Shown here: positions 1 to 5,570 of the stretch, piece by piece | How positions within the stretch are numbered: position 1 is the stretch's first letter | Layout of the letters: each line of letters starts with the position of its first letter | Assembly: GCA_045612065.1 (NCBI GenBank) | Contig: JAZKYH010000063.1 | Location: 1-12,756, forward strand | From: UBA1189 sp045612065 | Lineage (GTDB): Bacteria; Bacteroidota; Bacteroidia; Bacteroidales; Bacteroidaceae | Direction: 5' to 3' | DNA: 12,756 bases | Notes under the pieces: model-generated | What the model was told of the DNA's origin: nothing | The model's database searches: none | Seen by the model: the letters and a program-made list of their open reading frames with translations, nothing else | Program-made: the position numbers and the translations under genes

Positions 1-110
1 CAAATATTGGAGGCAAGATGCTTCTTACAGCGATCAATACGAGGGTCAATTTCTTCTATAGACAAAGAAAACTGCATTATTTTAGAAGATTCGGCGTTGA
101 GCTTTTTCAT
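1..110 (-). CDS. ISAs1-like transposase, N-terminal fragment (cut by window edge)
   Basis: The reading frame starts at the ATG at 110-108 on the minus strand and runs open for 36 codons to the window edge, so only the N-terminus is visible. The peptide carries EEIDPRIDRCKKH at residues 19-31. This matches the conserved N-terminal 'DPR-x-x-R-x-KKH' signature that precedes the DDE domain in ISAs1-family (H-repeat-like) transposases. The catalytic part, the inverted repeats and the copy's integrity cannot be judged here. A second ATG at codon 12 is a possible alternative start. The assignment rests on one short motif, so it is plausible rather than certain. If correct, an insertion sequence borders the GC-rich vapE-like gene, consistent with accessory DNA. 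Confidence 0.5.
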   Translation of the reverse strand, partial: MKKLNAESSKIMQFSLSIEEIDPRIDRCKKHLASNI

Positions 111-139
111 ATTTACATAATATTATTCACTATGTAAAT
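111..139 (-). repeat. Inverted repeat abutting the transposase start codon
   Basis: ATTTACATA (111-119) and TATGTAAAT (131-139) are perfect 9 bp inverted repeats around an 11-base spacer. The arm at 111-119 touches the start codon of the minus-strand transposase gene, so the transcript could fold a hairpin over its ribosome-binding region. It could equally be an operator or part of an IS end; the sequence does not decide. Confidence 0.45.
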
Positions 140-239
140 ATGCTAATAATCAGCGGCATAAGCAAATTTTCTTGCTAATATTTCGTTCTAAAATACTGCT
201 AGTTTATAATGCGTTTTCCCTGGCATATTTAATTTAGCT
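140..239. other. AT-rich non-coding spacer
   Basis: This stretch between the transposase gene and the GC-rich repeat patch has no convincing open reading frame, RNA gene or TAnnTTTG promoter on either strand. It presumably contains the transposase leader and, if the IS is intact, one IS end, but no terminal inverted repeat can be defined because the other end lies outside the window. Confidence 0.4.
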
Positions 240-331
240 TATTGTCTGCTGGGCTGCAGACGCGCGTATGCAGGTCTGTAATCGCGTGCGTGCAGAGCGG
301 TGAATGCGCGTATGCCGTGCGGCAGACAATA
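240..331. repeat. GC-rich patch of nested inverted and direct repeats
   Basis: The patch is bounded by a perfect 10 bp inverted repeat, TATTGTCTGC (240-249) and GCAGACAATA (322-331). GTCTGC at 244-249 can also pair with GCAGAC at 256-261, giving a competing small hairpin. GCGCGTATGC occurs twice in direct orientation (262-271 and 306-315), and CGTGCG/TGCAG motifs recur between them. The patch is markedly GC-richer than the AT-rich DNA on both sides and lies about 70 bp upstream of the vapE-like promoter. Possible roles are a small non-autonomous mobile element, a structured RNA, a binding array, or an IS-associated end. No family is recognised. Confidence 0.5.
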
Positions 332-399
332 GATTTGTTGGATGCAAAATTACGAAAAAGTTTGTCCACGAGCAAGCATTTACCCATCGAAAATATCTT

Positions 400-431
400 A
401 TTGTAGAGGCTTTTCGGGGGGTGTATCTTTG
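400..431 (+). promoter_or_regulatory. Bacteroidota-type promoter for the vapE-like gene
   Basis: TATCTTTG (424-431) is an exact match to the TAnnTTTG -7 box, and ATTG (400-403) lies 20 bases upstream in the position of the -33 TTTG box. Transcription would start about 435-438, only a few bases before the ATG at 439. The transcript would then be leaderless or nearly so, unless translation begins at a later ATG (445 or 517). Confidence 0.65.
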
Positions 432-438
432 CATCGTT

Positions 439-1848
439 ATGAAAATGTCTAATGCTAAAAATCTCCGCCGTGAAGTGAAACGTCAGCTCAAGGAGCTGCG
501 CGGCAGAGTCAGCCAGATGGCTGTAGAGAAAGAGAGAAACGAAGACCCTCCCCAACCCCTCCCTCTATGGAGGGGCTGTGCAGACATCGCTGGGGTATGT
601 TTAGCGGGAGCAGTAACGAAAACTGAGGATGAAGAAGGTATTACCAATTGTCAAACGGAGTTCGCTGGCCAAAGGGAAAAGCAATCGTCTTTTACCAATT
701 TAAAACGCCCAACCTTGCCTGATCTGGAGCAATTTGTGCGGCGCGACTATGACTTGCGCTACAATGTCTTGACCGAGCAGGCTGAGTGTCGCCGTCGCGA
801 TGAGGCGAATGGCGAGTACAGGCCAGTGACGCAGCGTGTGTACCGCACCTGGCTCACCGACCTGCAGCGGGAGGGTGTGGAGTTCTGGAAGATCGATGGG
901 CTGCGCACGGCCATAGAGTCGATGCACATCGAGGACTATCACCCCGTGAAGCACTACTTCGGCACCTTGCCCCAGTGGGATGGCGAGGACCGCATCGCGC
1001 CCCTCATGAATCGCCTCACGCGGGATGAGGTGATGGTGGGCTACCTCTGTCGCTGGCTGCTGGCCTTCGTGGCGCAGGCACAGGGTAGGGAAGAGGCACT
1101 CTATGCCAACAGTGTAGCACCCATCCTTATCAGCGAGCAGCAGGGATGGCACAAGAGCACCTTCTGTCGGTTGCTGCTACCGCCCGAGCTGAGGATGTTC
1201 TACACCGACAACTTCAACCTCACGGCCGAGAGCCAGTGTGAACGCCGCCTGACGGACTGTCTGCTCATCAACCTCGACGAGTATGACCGCTACTCGGCAC
1301 GTAAGCAAAGCACGCTGAAGAACCTCATGCAGATGTCCTCGCTACGTATGCGCAAGGCCTATGCCTGCAATGCCACCACGCTGCCCCGCATAGCCTCGTT
1401 CATCGGCACCAGCAACACGCCTTTCCTGCTCACCGACCCCACGGGCAGCCGCCGCTTCCTCTGCGTGGAGCTCGCGGAGATGATCGATGTGGACACGCCC
1501 ATCGAGCACAAGCAGCTGTATGCGCAGTGCATGTACTTATTAAACAGTGGGGAGCGTCATCACTTCACCACCGAGGAGGTCAAGGACATCGAGCAGCGCA
1601 ACCGTGCCTACCGACACATCCCACCCGTGGAGGAACTCTGCATGAGATACTTCCGCCAGCCCCGTGAGGGCGAAGAGCCGCAACTGCTCACGGCTGCCGA
1701 CATCTATGAGCACCTGAGCCAGCGCAACCCTCGCCTCATGCGTGGGGTAAATGAGCAGAACTTCGGTGCCCTTCTCCGCGAGTGGGGCTTCGAGCGCAGG
1801 GAGCATAAGCATCGTAGGGTGTACAAAATTTTGCAAATTGAAAATTAA
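439..1848 (+). CDS. VapE/VirE-family P-loop ATPase with C-terminal DUF3874 domain
   Basis: The product is a putative SF3-like helicase or primase-associated ATPase of the Bacteroidota VapE/DUF3874 type, common in genomic islands and prophage-like regions. Counting from ATG 439 (469 aa), it has a basic N-terminus, a Walker A-like loop ISEQQGWHKSTF near 231-242, Walker B LINLDEYDR near 276-284, a sensor-like ASFIGTSN near 319-326 and an arginine-finger-like TGSRRF near 335-340. A C-terminal winged-helix-like DUF3874 region spans about 395-465. HKST in place of GKST is, as I recall, usual in this subfamily. The frame is open upstream to an ATG at 304, but the promoter at 400-431 argues for 439 or 445. 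The body is clearly GC-richer (68% G+C in bases 961-1020 against 53% in 2401-2460, hand counted), which suggests transfer. There is no toxin, integrase or capsid gene beside it, so its role is unknown. Confidence 0.8.
   Translation: MKMSNAKNLRREVKRQLKELRGRVSQMAVEKERNEDPPQPLPLWRGCADIAGVCLAGAVTKTEDEEGITNCQTEFAGQREKQSSFTNLKRPTLPDLEQFVRRDYDLRYNVLTEQAECRRRDEANGEYRPVTQRVYRTWLTDLQREGVEFWKIDGLRTAIESMHIEDYHPVKHYFGTLPQWDGEDRIAPLMNRLTRDEVMVGYLCRWLLAFVAQAQGREEALYANSVAPILISEQQGWHKSTFCRLLLPPELRMFYTDNFNLTAESQCERRLTDCLLINLDEYDRYSARKQSTLKNLMQMSSLRMRKAYACNATTLPRIASFIGTSNTPFLLTDPTGSRRFLCVELAEMIDVDTPIEHKQLYAQCMYLLNSGERHHFTTEEVKDIEQRNRAYRHIPPVEELCMRYFRQPREGEEPQLLTAADIYEHLSQRNPRLMRGVNEQNFGALLREWGFERREHKHRRVYKILQIEN
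543..577 (+). repeat. REP-like palindromic repeat inside the vapE-like coding region
   Basis: A C-rich block is followed by CCCCTCC (556-562), a six-base loop, and GGAGGGG (569-575). This CCCTCCCCAACCCCTCCC...GGAGGGGCT pattern is a familiar dispersed palindrome in Bacteroidota genomes and normally sits between genes. Here it lies in frame and is translated (PPQPLPLWRG), in a poorly conserved N-terminal stretch of the protein. Confidence 0.6.
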
Positions 1849-1860
1849 TAATTGAAAATT
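1837..1860 (+). repeat. Short direct repeat at the end of the vapE-like gene
   Basis: ATTGAAAATT occurs at 1837-1846 and 1851-1860, overlapping the stop codon region. Such AT-rich ATTGAAAATT runs are common low-complexity intergenic DNA in this phylum. No function can be assigned. Confidence 0.4.
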
Positions 1861-1869
1861 GAGAATGAC

Positions 1870-1905
1870 GACGACCGACACCCCGCAACGGGGGTGTCGA
1901 TCGTC
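1870..1905 (+). terminator. Probable intrinsic terminator of the vapE-like gene
   Basis: CGACACCCC (1876-1884) pairs perfectly with GGGGTGTCG (1891-1899) across a six-base loop. GACG (1870-1873) and CGTC (1902-1905) can extend the stem past a small mismatch. It is followed by a T-containing stretch (AGTTTACTTGTTT) rather than a clean U-run, so termination is likely but not certain. It lies 22 bases after the stop codon. Confidence 0.55.
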
Positions 1906-2145
1906 AGTTTACTTGTTTACAGATAGTTACAAGTAATTACCGATACCTAGGTCAAAAAAGGGGAAACATGTTTTCTTCCATGCTCCGCGTGTTTTCTTTA
2001 GCCTGCCACTCCGCTGCAATTGACCATGCCAAAGGTACATTAACCAGAAATCGATGGGTGCATGGTGCGGCTGATTTTCTTAATATGGTTACAAGTGTAC
2101 GACATTATCTTCGTTTATTATAATGGAGAATTAGAGGTTATGTGC
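1906..2145. other. Intergenic region with no recognised gene
   Basis: About 240 bases between the vapE-like terminator and the upp promoter hold no convincing reading frame or RNA gene. Visible motifs are a near-palindrome around AAACATGTTT (1964-1973) and two copies of GTTACAAGT (1926-1934 and 2088-2096). Either could be an operator or chance. This may be the boundary between accessory and core DNA. Confidence 0.4.
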
Positions 2146-2153
2146 TATATTTG
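2146..2153 (+). promoter_or_regulatory. -7 box of the upp promoter
   Basis: TATATTTG matches the Bacteroidota TAnnTTTG -7 consensus exactly. The -33 region is weak. Transcription would start near 2158-2160, giving a leader of roughly 20 bases before ATG 2181. Because the box lies inside the frame that opens at GTG 2142, it rules out that earlier start. Confidence 0.65.
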
Positions 2154-2180
2154 CATCTGAAAACTGAAATATCTATTATT

Positions 2181-2804
2181 ATGGATTTACATATCATTGA
2201 TCATCCGCTGGTGCAACACAAGTTGAGCATCATGCGCAACAAGGAAACTTCAACGATGAAGTTCCGTGCTTTACTCGAAGAGATAGCTATGTTTATGGGC
2301 TACGAGATTACGCGTGACCTTCCCTTGACCTATGAAGAAATCGAAACTCCTCTGATGCCGATGAAGGCACCAAAGATTGCAGGTAAGAAGGTGGTGATAG
2401 TGCCTATCCTACGTGCAGGATTAGGTATGGTGGACGGCTTGATGAAGCTGATGCCTTCGGCACGTATCGGTCATATCGGTATGTATCGCGACGAGGAGAC
2501 CAGCAAGCCTGTATTCTATTATTATAAGATGCCGAAAGGCAAGGACCGTCTAGTATTGCTCACCGACCCCATGCTGGCTACGGGTGGTAGCGCTTGCGAT
2601 GCTATCACACGCCTCAAAGCCGATGGTTATACACAGATACGACTTGTCTGTTTAGTAGCTTCTCCCCAGGGAGTAAAGGCCGTAGAAGAGATGCACCCCG
2701 ATGTGGACATCTATTTGGCCGCGCTCGATGAGGGATTGAACGAGAAGAACTATATCCTTCCCGGTTTAGGTGATGCTGGTGACCGCATCTTTGGAACCAA
2801 GTAA
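2181..2804 (+). CDS. upp: Uracil phosphoribosyltransferase
   Basis: This cytoplasmic enzyme joins uracil and PRPP to give UMP and pyrophosphate, the last step of pyrimidine base salvage. The 207 aa length fits the UPRT family (about 208). Family landmarks are HPLVQHKLSIMRNKETST near residues 8-25, VPILRAGLGMVDG near 74-86, the PRPP loop LTDPMLATGGSA at 127-138 and the uracil-binding C-terminus YILPGLGDAGDRIFG at 191-205. ATG 2181 is chosen because it gives the canonical N-terminus and follows the promoter at 2146-2153. The nucleoside phosphorylase gene follows 63 bp downstream on the same strand and supplies its substrate, uracil. Codon use and base composition look native compared with the vapE-like gene. 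Confidence 0.95.
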   Translation: MDLHIIDHPLVQHKLSIMRNKETSTMKFRALLEEIAMFMGYEITRDLPLTYEEIETPLMPMKAPKIAGKKVVIVPILRAGLGMVDGLMKLMPSARIGHIGMYRDEETSKPVFYYYKMPKGKDRLVLLTDPMLATGGSACDAITRLKADGYTQIRLVCLVASPQGVKAVEEMHPDVDIYLAALDEGLNEKNYILPGLGDAGDRIFGTK

Positions 2805-2834
2805 AATTTCCAAAAACAAATTGCCGATTAAAAA

Positions 2835-2842
2835 CATATTTG
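2835..2842 (+). promoter_or_regulatory. Possible weak -7 box before the nucleoside phosphorylase gene
   Basis: CATATTTG matches TAnnTTTG at all but one fixed position and lies 25 bases before ATG 2868. No good -33 TTTG is seen at the right distance, so the gene may depend mostly on the upp promoter. Confidence 0.25.
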
Positions 2843-2867
2843 TATAACTAATATAATACGAGCAATT

Positions 2868-3740
2868 ATGAGAATAGCAGAATCGGAACTTATAATCAAT
2901 GGTGACGGCTCGGTGTTCCATCTACACCTCCGTCCTAAGGAGCTTGCTGATAATGTGATTTTGGTGGGTGATCCTGGCAGAGTGGATATGATTGCAGCCT
3001 ATTTCGAAGAAAAGGAGTTCAGACATGCCTCACGCGAATTTGTTTCCGTTACAGGTAGGTATAAAGGCGTCAGAATGACGGTTCTTTCTACCGGTATCGG
3101 CACAGACAACATCGACATCGTGATGAACGAGCTCGACGCGCTTGCCAATATCGATTTCGAGACAAGAGAAATCAAACCGGTACACCGCAGCCTCAATATC
3201 CTTCGCATCGGTACTTCAGGAGCCATCCAGCCTGAGATTCCTCTCGGAGCATTTGTGTTCTCTCACATCTCGGTCGGTTGTGACGGTCTGATGAACTGGT
3301 ATGCAGACAGAGATAAGATTTCTCTTCTTGATATCGAGGAGGCCTTCAAGAAACATACCGGTTGGAACAAGCATCTCCCTGATCCCTACTTTGTACGCGC
3401 AGGAGAGAAGATGATTGAGAAGTTCCGCGACTGCACTATCAAAGGTATGACCATCGCTGCTTCAGGATTCTATGGACCTCAGGGACGTGTTCTCCGCATG
3501 CCACTTGCTATGCCCGACATGCTCGACACGTTTGAGAGCTTCCGTTTCGGCGACGAAAAGGTTACCAACTTTGAGATGGAAGGTTCTGCCATCGCTGGCA
3601 TCGCAGCACACCTTGGCCATAATGCAGGCACCGTATGCTGCATCATCGCTCACCGCCATCATAAGGCAAGCAACCCGGACTACCAACCGCAAGTGGCCAA
3701 ACTTGTGGAACTTTGTCTTGACAAGCTTGCAGAAGAGTAG
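2868..3740 (+). CDS. udp: Nucleoside phosphorylase, uridine phosphorylase type
   Basis: The enzyme is predicted to split uridine with phosphate into uracil and ribose-1-phosphate in the cytoplasm. The 290 aa protein belongs to the PNP/UDP family I (NP-I). Visible landmarks are VFHLHL near 16-21, the phosphate-site GDPGRV at 34-39, STGIGTDNI near 74-82, LRIGTSGAIQ at 112-121, FYGPQGR at 201-207 (Q205 and R207 align with the uracil-recognising Gln and Arg of E. coli Udp) and NFEMEGSA at 234-241 (the ribose-binding Glu-Met-Glu). Q205 and R207 favour a pyrimidine substrate over a purine. It is about 35 residues longer than E. coli Udp, the extra length lying around residues 90-107 and 140-195. 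It follows upp, so the pair converts uridine to UMP. Substrate choice is inferred from motifs. Confidence 0.88.
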   Translation: MRIAESELIINGDGSVFHLHLRPKELADNVILVGDPGRVDMIAAYFEEKEFRHASREFVSVTGRYKGVRMTVLSTGIGTDNIDIVMNELDALANIDFETREIKPVHRSLNILRIGTSGAIQPEIPLGAFVFSHISVGCDGLMNWYADRDKISLLDIEEAFKKHTGWNKHLPDPYFVRAGEKMIEKFRDCTIKGMTIAASGFYGPQGRVLRMPLAMPDMLDTFESFRFGDEKVTNFEMEGSAIAGIAAHLGHNAGTVCCIIAHRHHKASNPDYQPQVAKLVELCLDKLAEE

Positions 3741-3770
3741 CAGCGAGAATATCCATCTAACATTTGCTAT

Positions 3771-3800
3771 AAGAGGGTGTGTCATGTGACACACCCTCTT
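3771..3800. terminator. Bidirectional terminator between convergent genes
   Basis: AAGAGGGTGTGTCA (3771-3784) and TGACACACCCTCTT (3787-3800) are perfectly complementary, giving a 13 bp stem with an ATGT loop. The plus side continues into TATAATTATA and the minus side into TATAG. It sits 30 bases after the phosphorylase stop codon and 28 bases beyond the 5'-nucleotidase stop codon, so it can end transcription from both sides. Confidence 0.85.
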
Positions 3801-3828
3801 TATAATTATAGGTAATCTACCCAAGTCG

Positions 3829-4647
3829 TTAGAAGTCTACGGAAAGATGTCCAACCGTAAATCCCCACTTTCCGTCCGTCACAATGACGACATCCTTGCC
3901 GTCAAGATTCTTCACGGTCTTCAAATCTTCCAGTGTAGTATGGGAGTGTCCACCCACGATGACGTCAATACCTCTTGTCTGTGCCGCCAGTTCGGGATCA
4001 ACATAGGATTCGCCCTCGTAACCGAGATGGGAGAGACATATCACCATATCACATCGTTTCTCCTCACGGAGCCATGTTGCGTACGAAGTAGCAAGCTCAG
4101 CCGAATGCTGATACTTGAGTATTGCGTTTATCTCTGTGCTGGCCAGCGTAGACATATCGGCAAGGAATCCTATAATCCCAATCTTCTTCTTGGCTTTACG
4201 AACGATTACATAAGGCTTCACAACGCCTGCAAGTGATGTTTGAGAGAAGTCGTAATTCGTACATACTGCAGGAACCTTGAGATTTCTCAGTCGGCGGGAA
4301 AGCTCGTCTATCCCATTATCAAACTCATGATTACCCAGACAAACGGCATCAAAACCCATTGCATTGAGAACGTCTATCTCGACATCACCACCAAGTTGGG
4401 TAAAATAGGAGGTACCCTGACTGAAATCTCCAGCATGAAGAAGCAACACATTTCGCTTTCCTTCTTCAAGCCTCACACTATCGATATAAGCCGCCTGTTC
4501 CATTACTCCGCCATGGCCCTTGTGCTTGCCACCACGCTCAGGCTCTATATGACTATGTGTGTCGTTGAAATGAAGTATGGTGAGATCCTGAGCCTGGAGC
4601 AAAGACGCTACTCCCACCAGCAACACGATAAAAAAATATCTCTTCAT
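3829..4647 (-). CDS. Secreted metallophosphatase, N-terminal (catalytic) domain of a 5'-nucleotidase
   Basis: This is the calcineurin-like catalytic domain of a UshA/NT5E-type 5'-nucleotidase, expected to dephosphorylate nucleotides in the periplasm. From MKRYFF (272 aa), a signal peptide ends near residue 20 (LLQAQ). The two-metal site is complete: FNDTHSH 27-33, GDFSQGT 73-79, GNHEFD 105-110, SHLGY 206-210 and GGHSHT 232-237. The protein stops at SVDF, just where the substrate-binding C-terminal domain of the fused enzyme would follow. That domain is encoded by the gene immediately upstream. ATG 4647 gives the cleanest signal peptide and leaves 5 bp after the upstream stop; an alternative ATG at 4656 overlaps that stop as ATGA. 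Translational coupling is likely. Alone it could be a general phosphoesterase. Confidence 0.88.
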   Translation of the reverse strand: MKRYFFIVLLVGVASLLQAQDLTILHFNDTHSHIEPERGGKHKGHGGVMEQAAYIDSVRLEEGKRNVLLLHAGDFSQGTSYFTQLGGDVEIDVLNAMGFDAVCLGNHEFDNGIDELSRRLRNLKVPAVCTNYDFSQTSLAGVVKPYVIVRKAKKKIGIIGFLADMSTLASTEINAILKYQHSAELATSYATWLREEKRCDMVICLSHLGYEGESYVDPELAAQTRGIDVIVGGHSHTTLEDLKTVKNLDGKDVVIVTDGKWGFTVGHLSVDF

Positions 4648-4652
4648 ACCCG

Positions 4653-5474
4653 TCATTTTATTGTAACACATCGTTCATCAGTACCTATCACAGATTTACC
4701 TTCTGCATTCAACTTTGCCAGATGCTCGAGAATAGCTTCATTCACATAGATGTCATAATGCTGAAGGTTGCTTGCTCCGTCGGCCAGGGTGAGCCCGTCA
4801 CCGCCATTAAGGAGGAATGATATGGTGGCTACGCCATATACCTTGTCATCCTGAAGCGGCTCGCCACCTACCATCACCGAAGTGAGCGTCTTGTTTTCAG
4901 CAAGAATCTTCACGCCTCCTATGGCTTGAAATCTCCCTGCTGCCATCTTTTCGAAAATATCTCTAAGTTGTCTTCCTTCAAGTTCCAGATACACAAGAGA
5001 GTTCTTAAAAGGGAACATCGCAAGTATATCCTCAAGAATGATATCACCCTGAGGCATATCGGCACGGATACCTCCGAAATTGCAGATACCCACGTCCACC
5101 TTCTTCCCAGACAGGGACGACACCTTATCCATGATGATATCGACAAACCACCTTGACAACATGGATTCATTCTTAGCGGCAGGCATAGGCTGAACGGAGT
5201 GACCGATAACCTTCTTGACATCGGCCATCTGCGGTTGAGCATCAAGTACGATACGTGCCACCTTGGCTACGGCTGTCGACTTACCGAACTTCTTTCCATT
5301 CGGAGCCACATAGACACCTTTCTGGAAAGAGCCTAAAGCCTGTTCGATATTCTCTGTAGAGGCTGCCGAACATCCAACTCGCGAACCATCCATATCACCT
5401 GTTTTCCATGTGTACTCCTGCGCATTGGCTGCAGTACACAAGAAAACAAATAATAGAATCAGAATATTTCTCAT
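4653..5474 (-). CDS. Secreted 5'-nucleotidase C-terminal (substrate-binding) domain protein
   Basis: The 273 aa protein has a signal peptide (cleavage near NAQ, residues 17-19) and then only a 5'-nucleotidase C-terminal domain. Recognisable elements are ESMLSRWFVDII 103-114, NFGGIRAD 132-139 (the Arg-containing nucleoside monophosphate-binding segment), GDIILEDILAMFPF 143-156 and YGVATISFLLNGGDG 213-227, where the adenine-stacking aromatic normally lies. There is no metallophosphatase motif. It directly precedes the catalytic-domain gene, so the two probably assemble into one enzyme in the periplasm. The domain order on the chromosome is reversed relative to the fused protein. No TAnnTTTG box is seen in the 96 bp upstream, so it is probably transcribed from the receptor operon. 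Confidence 0.87.
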   Translation of the reverse strand: MRNILILLFVFLCTAANAQEYTWKTGDMDGSRVGCSAASTENIEQALGSFQKGVYVAPNGKKFGKSTAVAKVARIVLDAQPQMADVKKVIGHSVQPMPAAKNESMLSRWFVDIIMDKVSSLSGKKVDVGICNFGGIRADMPQGDIILEDILAMFPFKNSLVYLELEGRQLRDIFEKMAAGRFQAIGGVKILAENKTLTSVMVGGEPLQDDKVYGVATISFLLNGGDGLTLADGASNLQHYDIYVNEAILEHLAKLNAEGKSVIGTDERCVTIK

Positions 5475-5510
5475 ACGTTCAAAATCTTGATGATAACATA
5501 GATGTTGTCC

Positions 5511-5535
5511 GATTCTTTGCTATGCTCAGAATGAC
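5511..5535. repeat. REP-like dispersed repeat between two operon parts
   Basis: The 25 bases begin GATTCTTTGC and end GCTCAGAATGAC. They closely match the widespread bacterial repeat whose core is GATTCTTCGCT...GCTCAGAATGAC. ATTCT (5512-5516) and AGAAT (5528-5532) pair, and GC/GC inside adds to a small interrupted stem. It is the only notable structure in the 96 bp between the DUF5689 gene and the 5'-nucleotidase genes, and it could affect mRNA stability or termination there. Confidence 0.5.
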
Positions 5536-5570
5536 ACGAGACTTTGGGGACTATTTCTATATTATCTCCA

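Noticed and set aside
304..438. Upstream extension of the vapE-like reading frame to ATG 304
   Set aside because: The extension crosses the inverted-repeat patch and the exact TAnnTTTG promoter at 424-431, and its translation has no family similarity that I recognise.
700..1152. Minus-strand reading frame opposite the vapE-like gene
   Set aside because: It is an open antisense frame typical of GC-rich coding DNA; the plus-strand frame carries conserved ATPase motifs.
1837..1860. ATTGAAAATT direct repeats as a functional site
   Set aside because: AT-rich runs of this kind are common low-complexity DNA in the phylum and nothing around them suggests a role.
1926..2096. GTTACAAGT direct repeats as a target-site duplication or attachment site
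   Set aside because: Only 9 bp, no inverted repeats inside the ends and no integrase or transposase between them; chance is likely.
2142..2180. GTG start for upp at 2142
   Set aside because: The upp -7 box lies inside this stretch and the ATG at 2181 gives the family's normal N-terminus and length.
3829..5474. Frameshifted single 5'-nucleotidase pseudogene
   Set aside because: The C-terminal domain is encoded before the catalytic domain and each part has its own start codon, signal peptide and stop codon, so a broken fused gene does not explain it.
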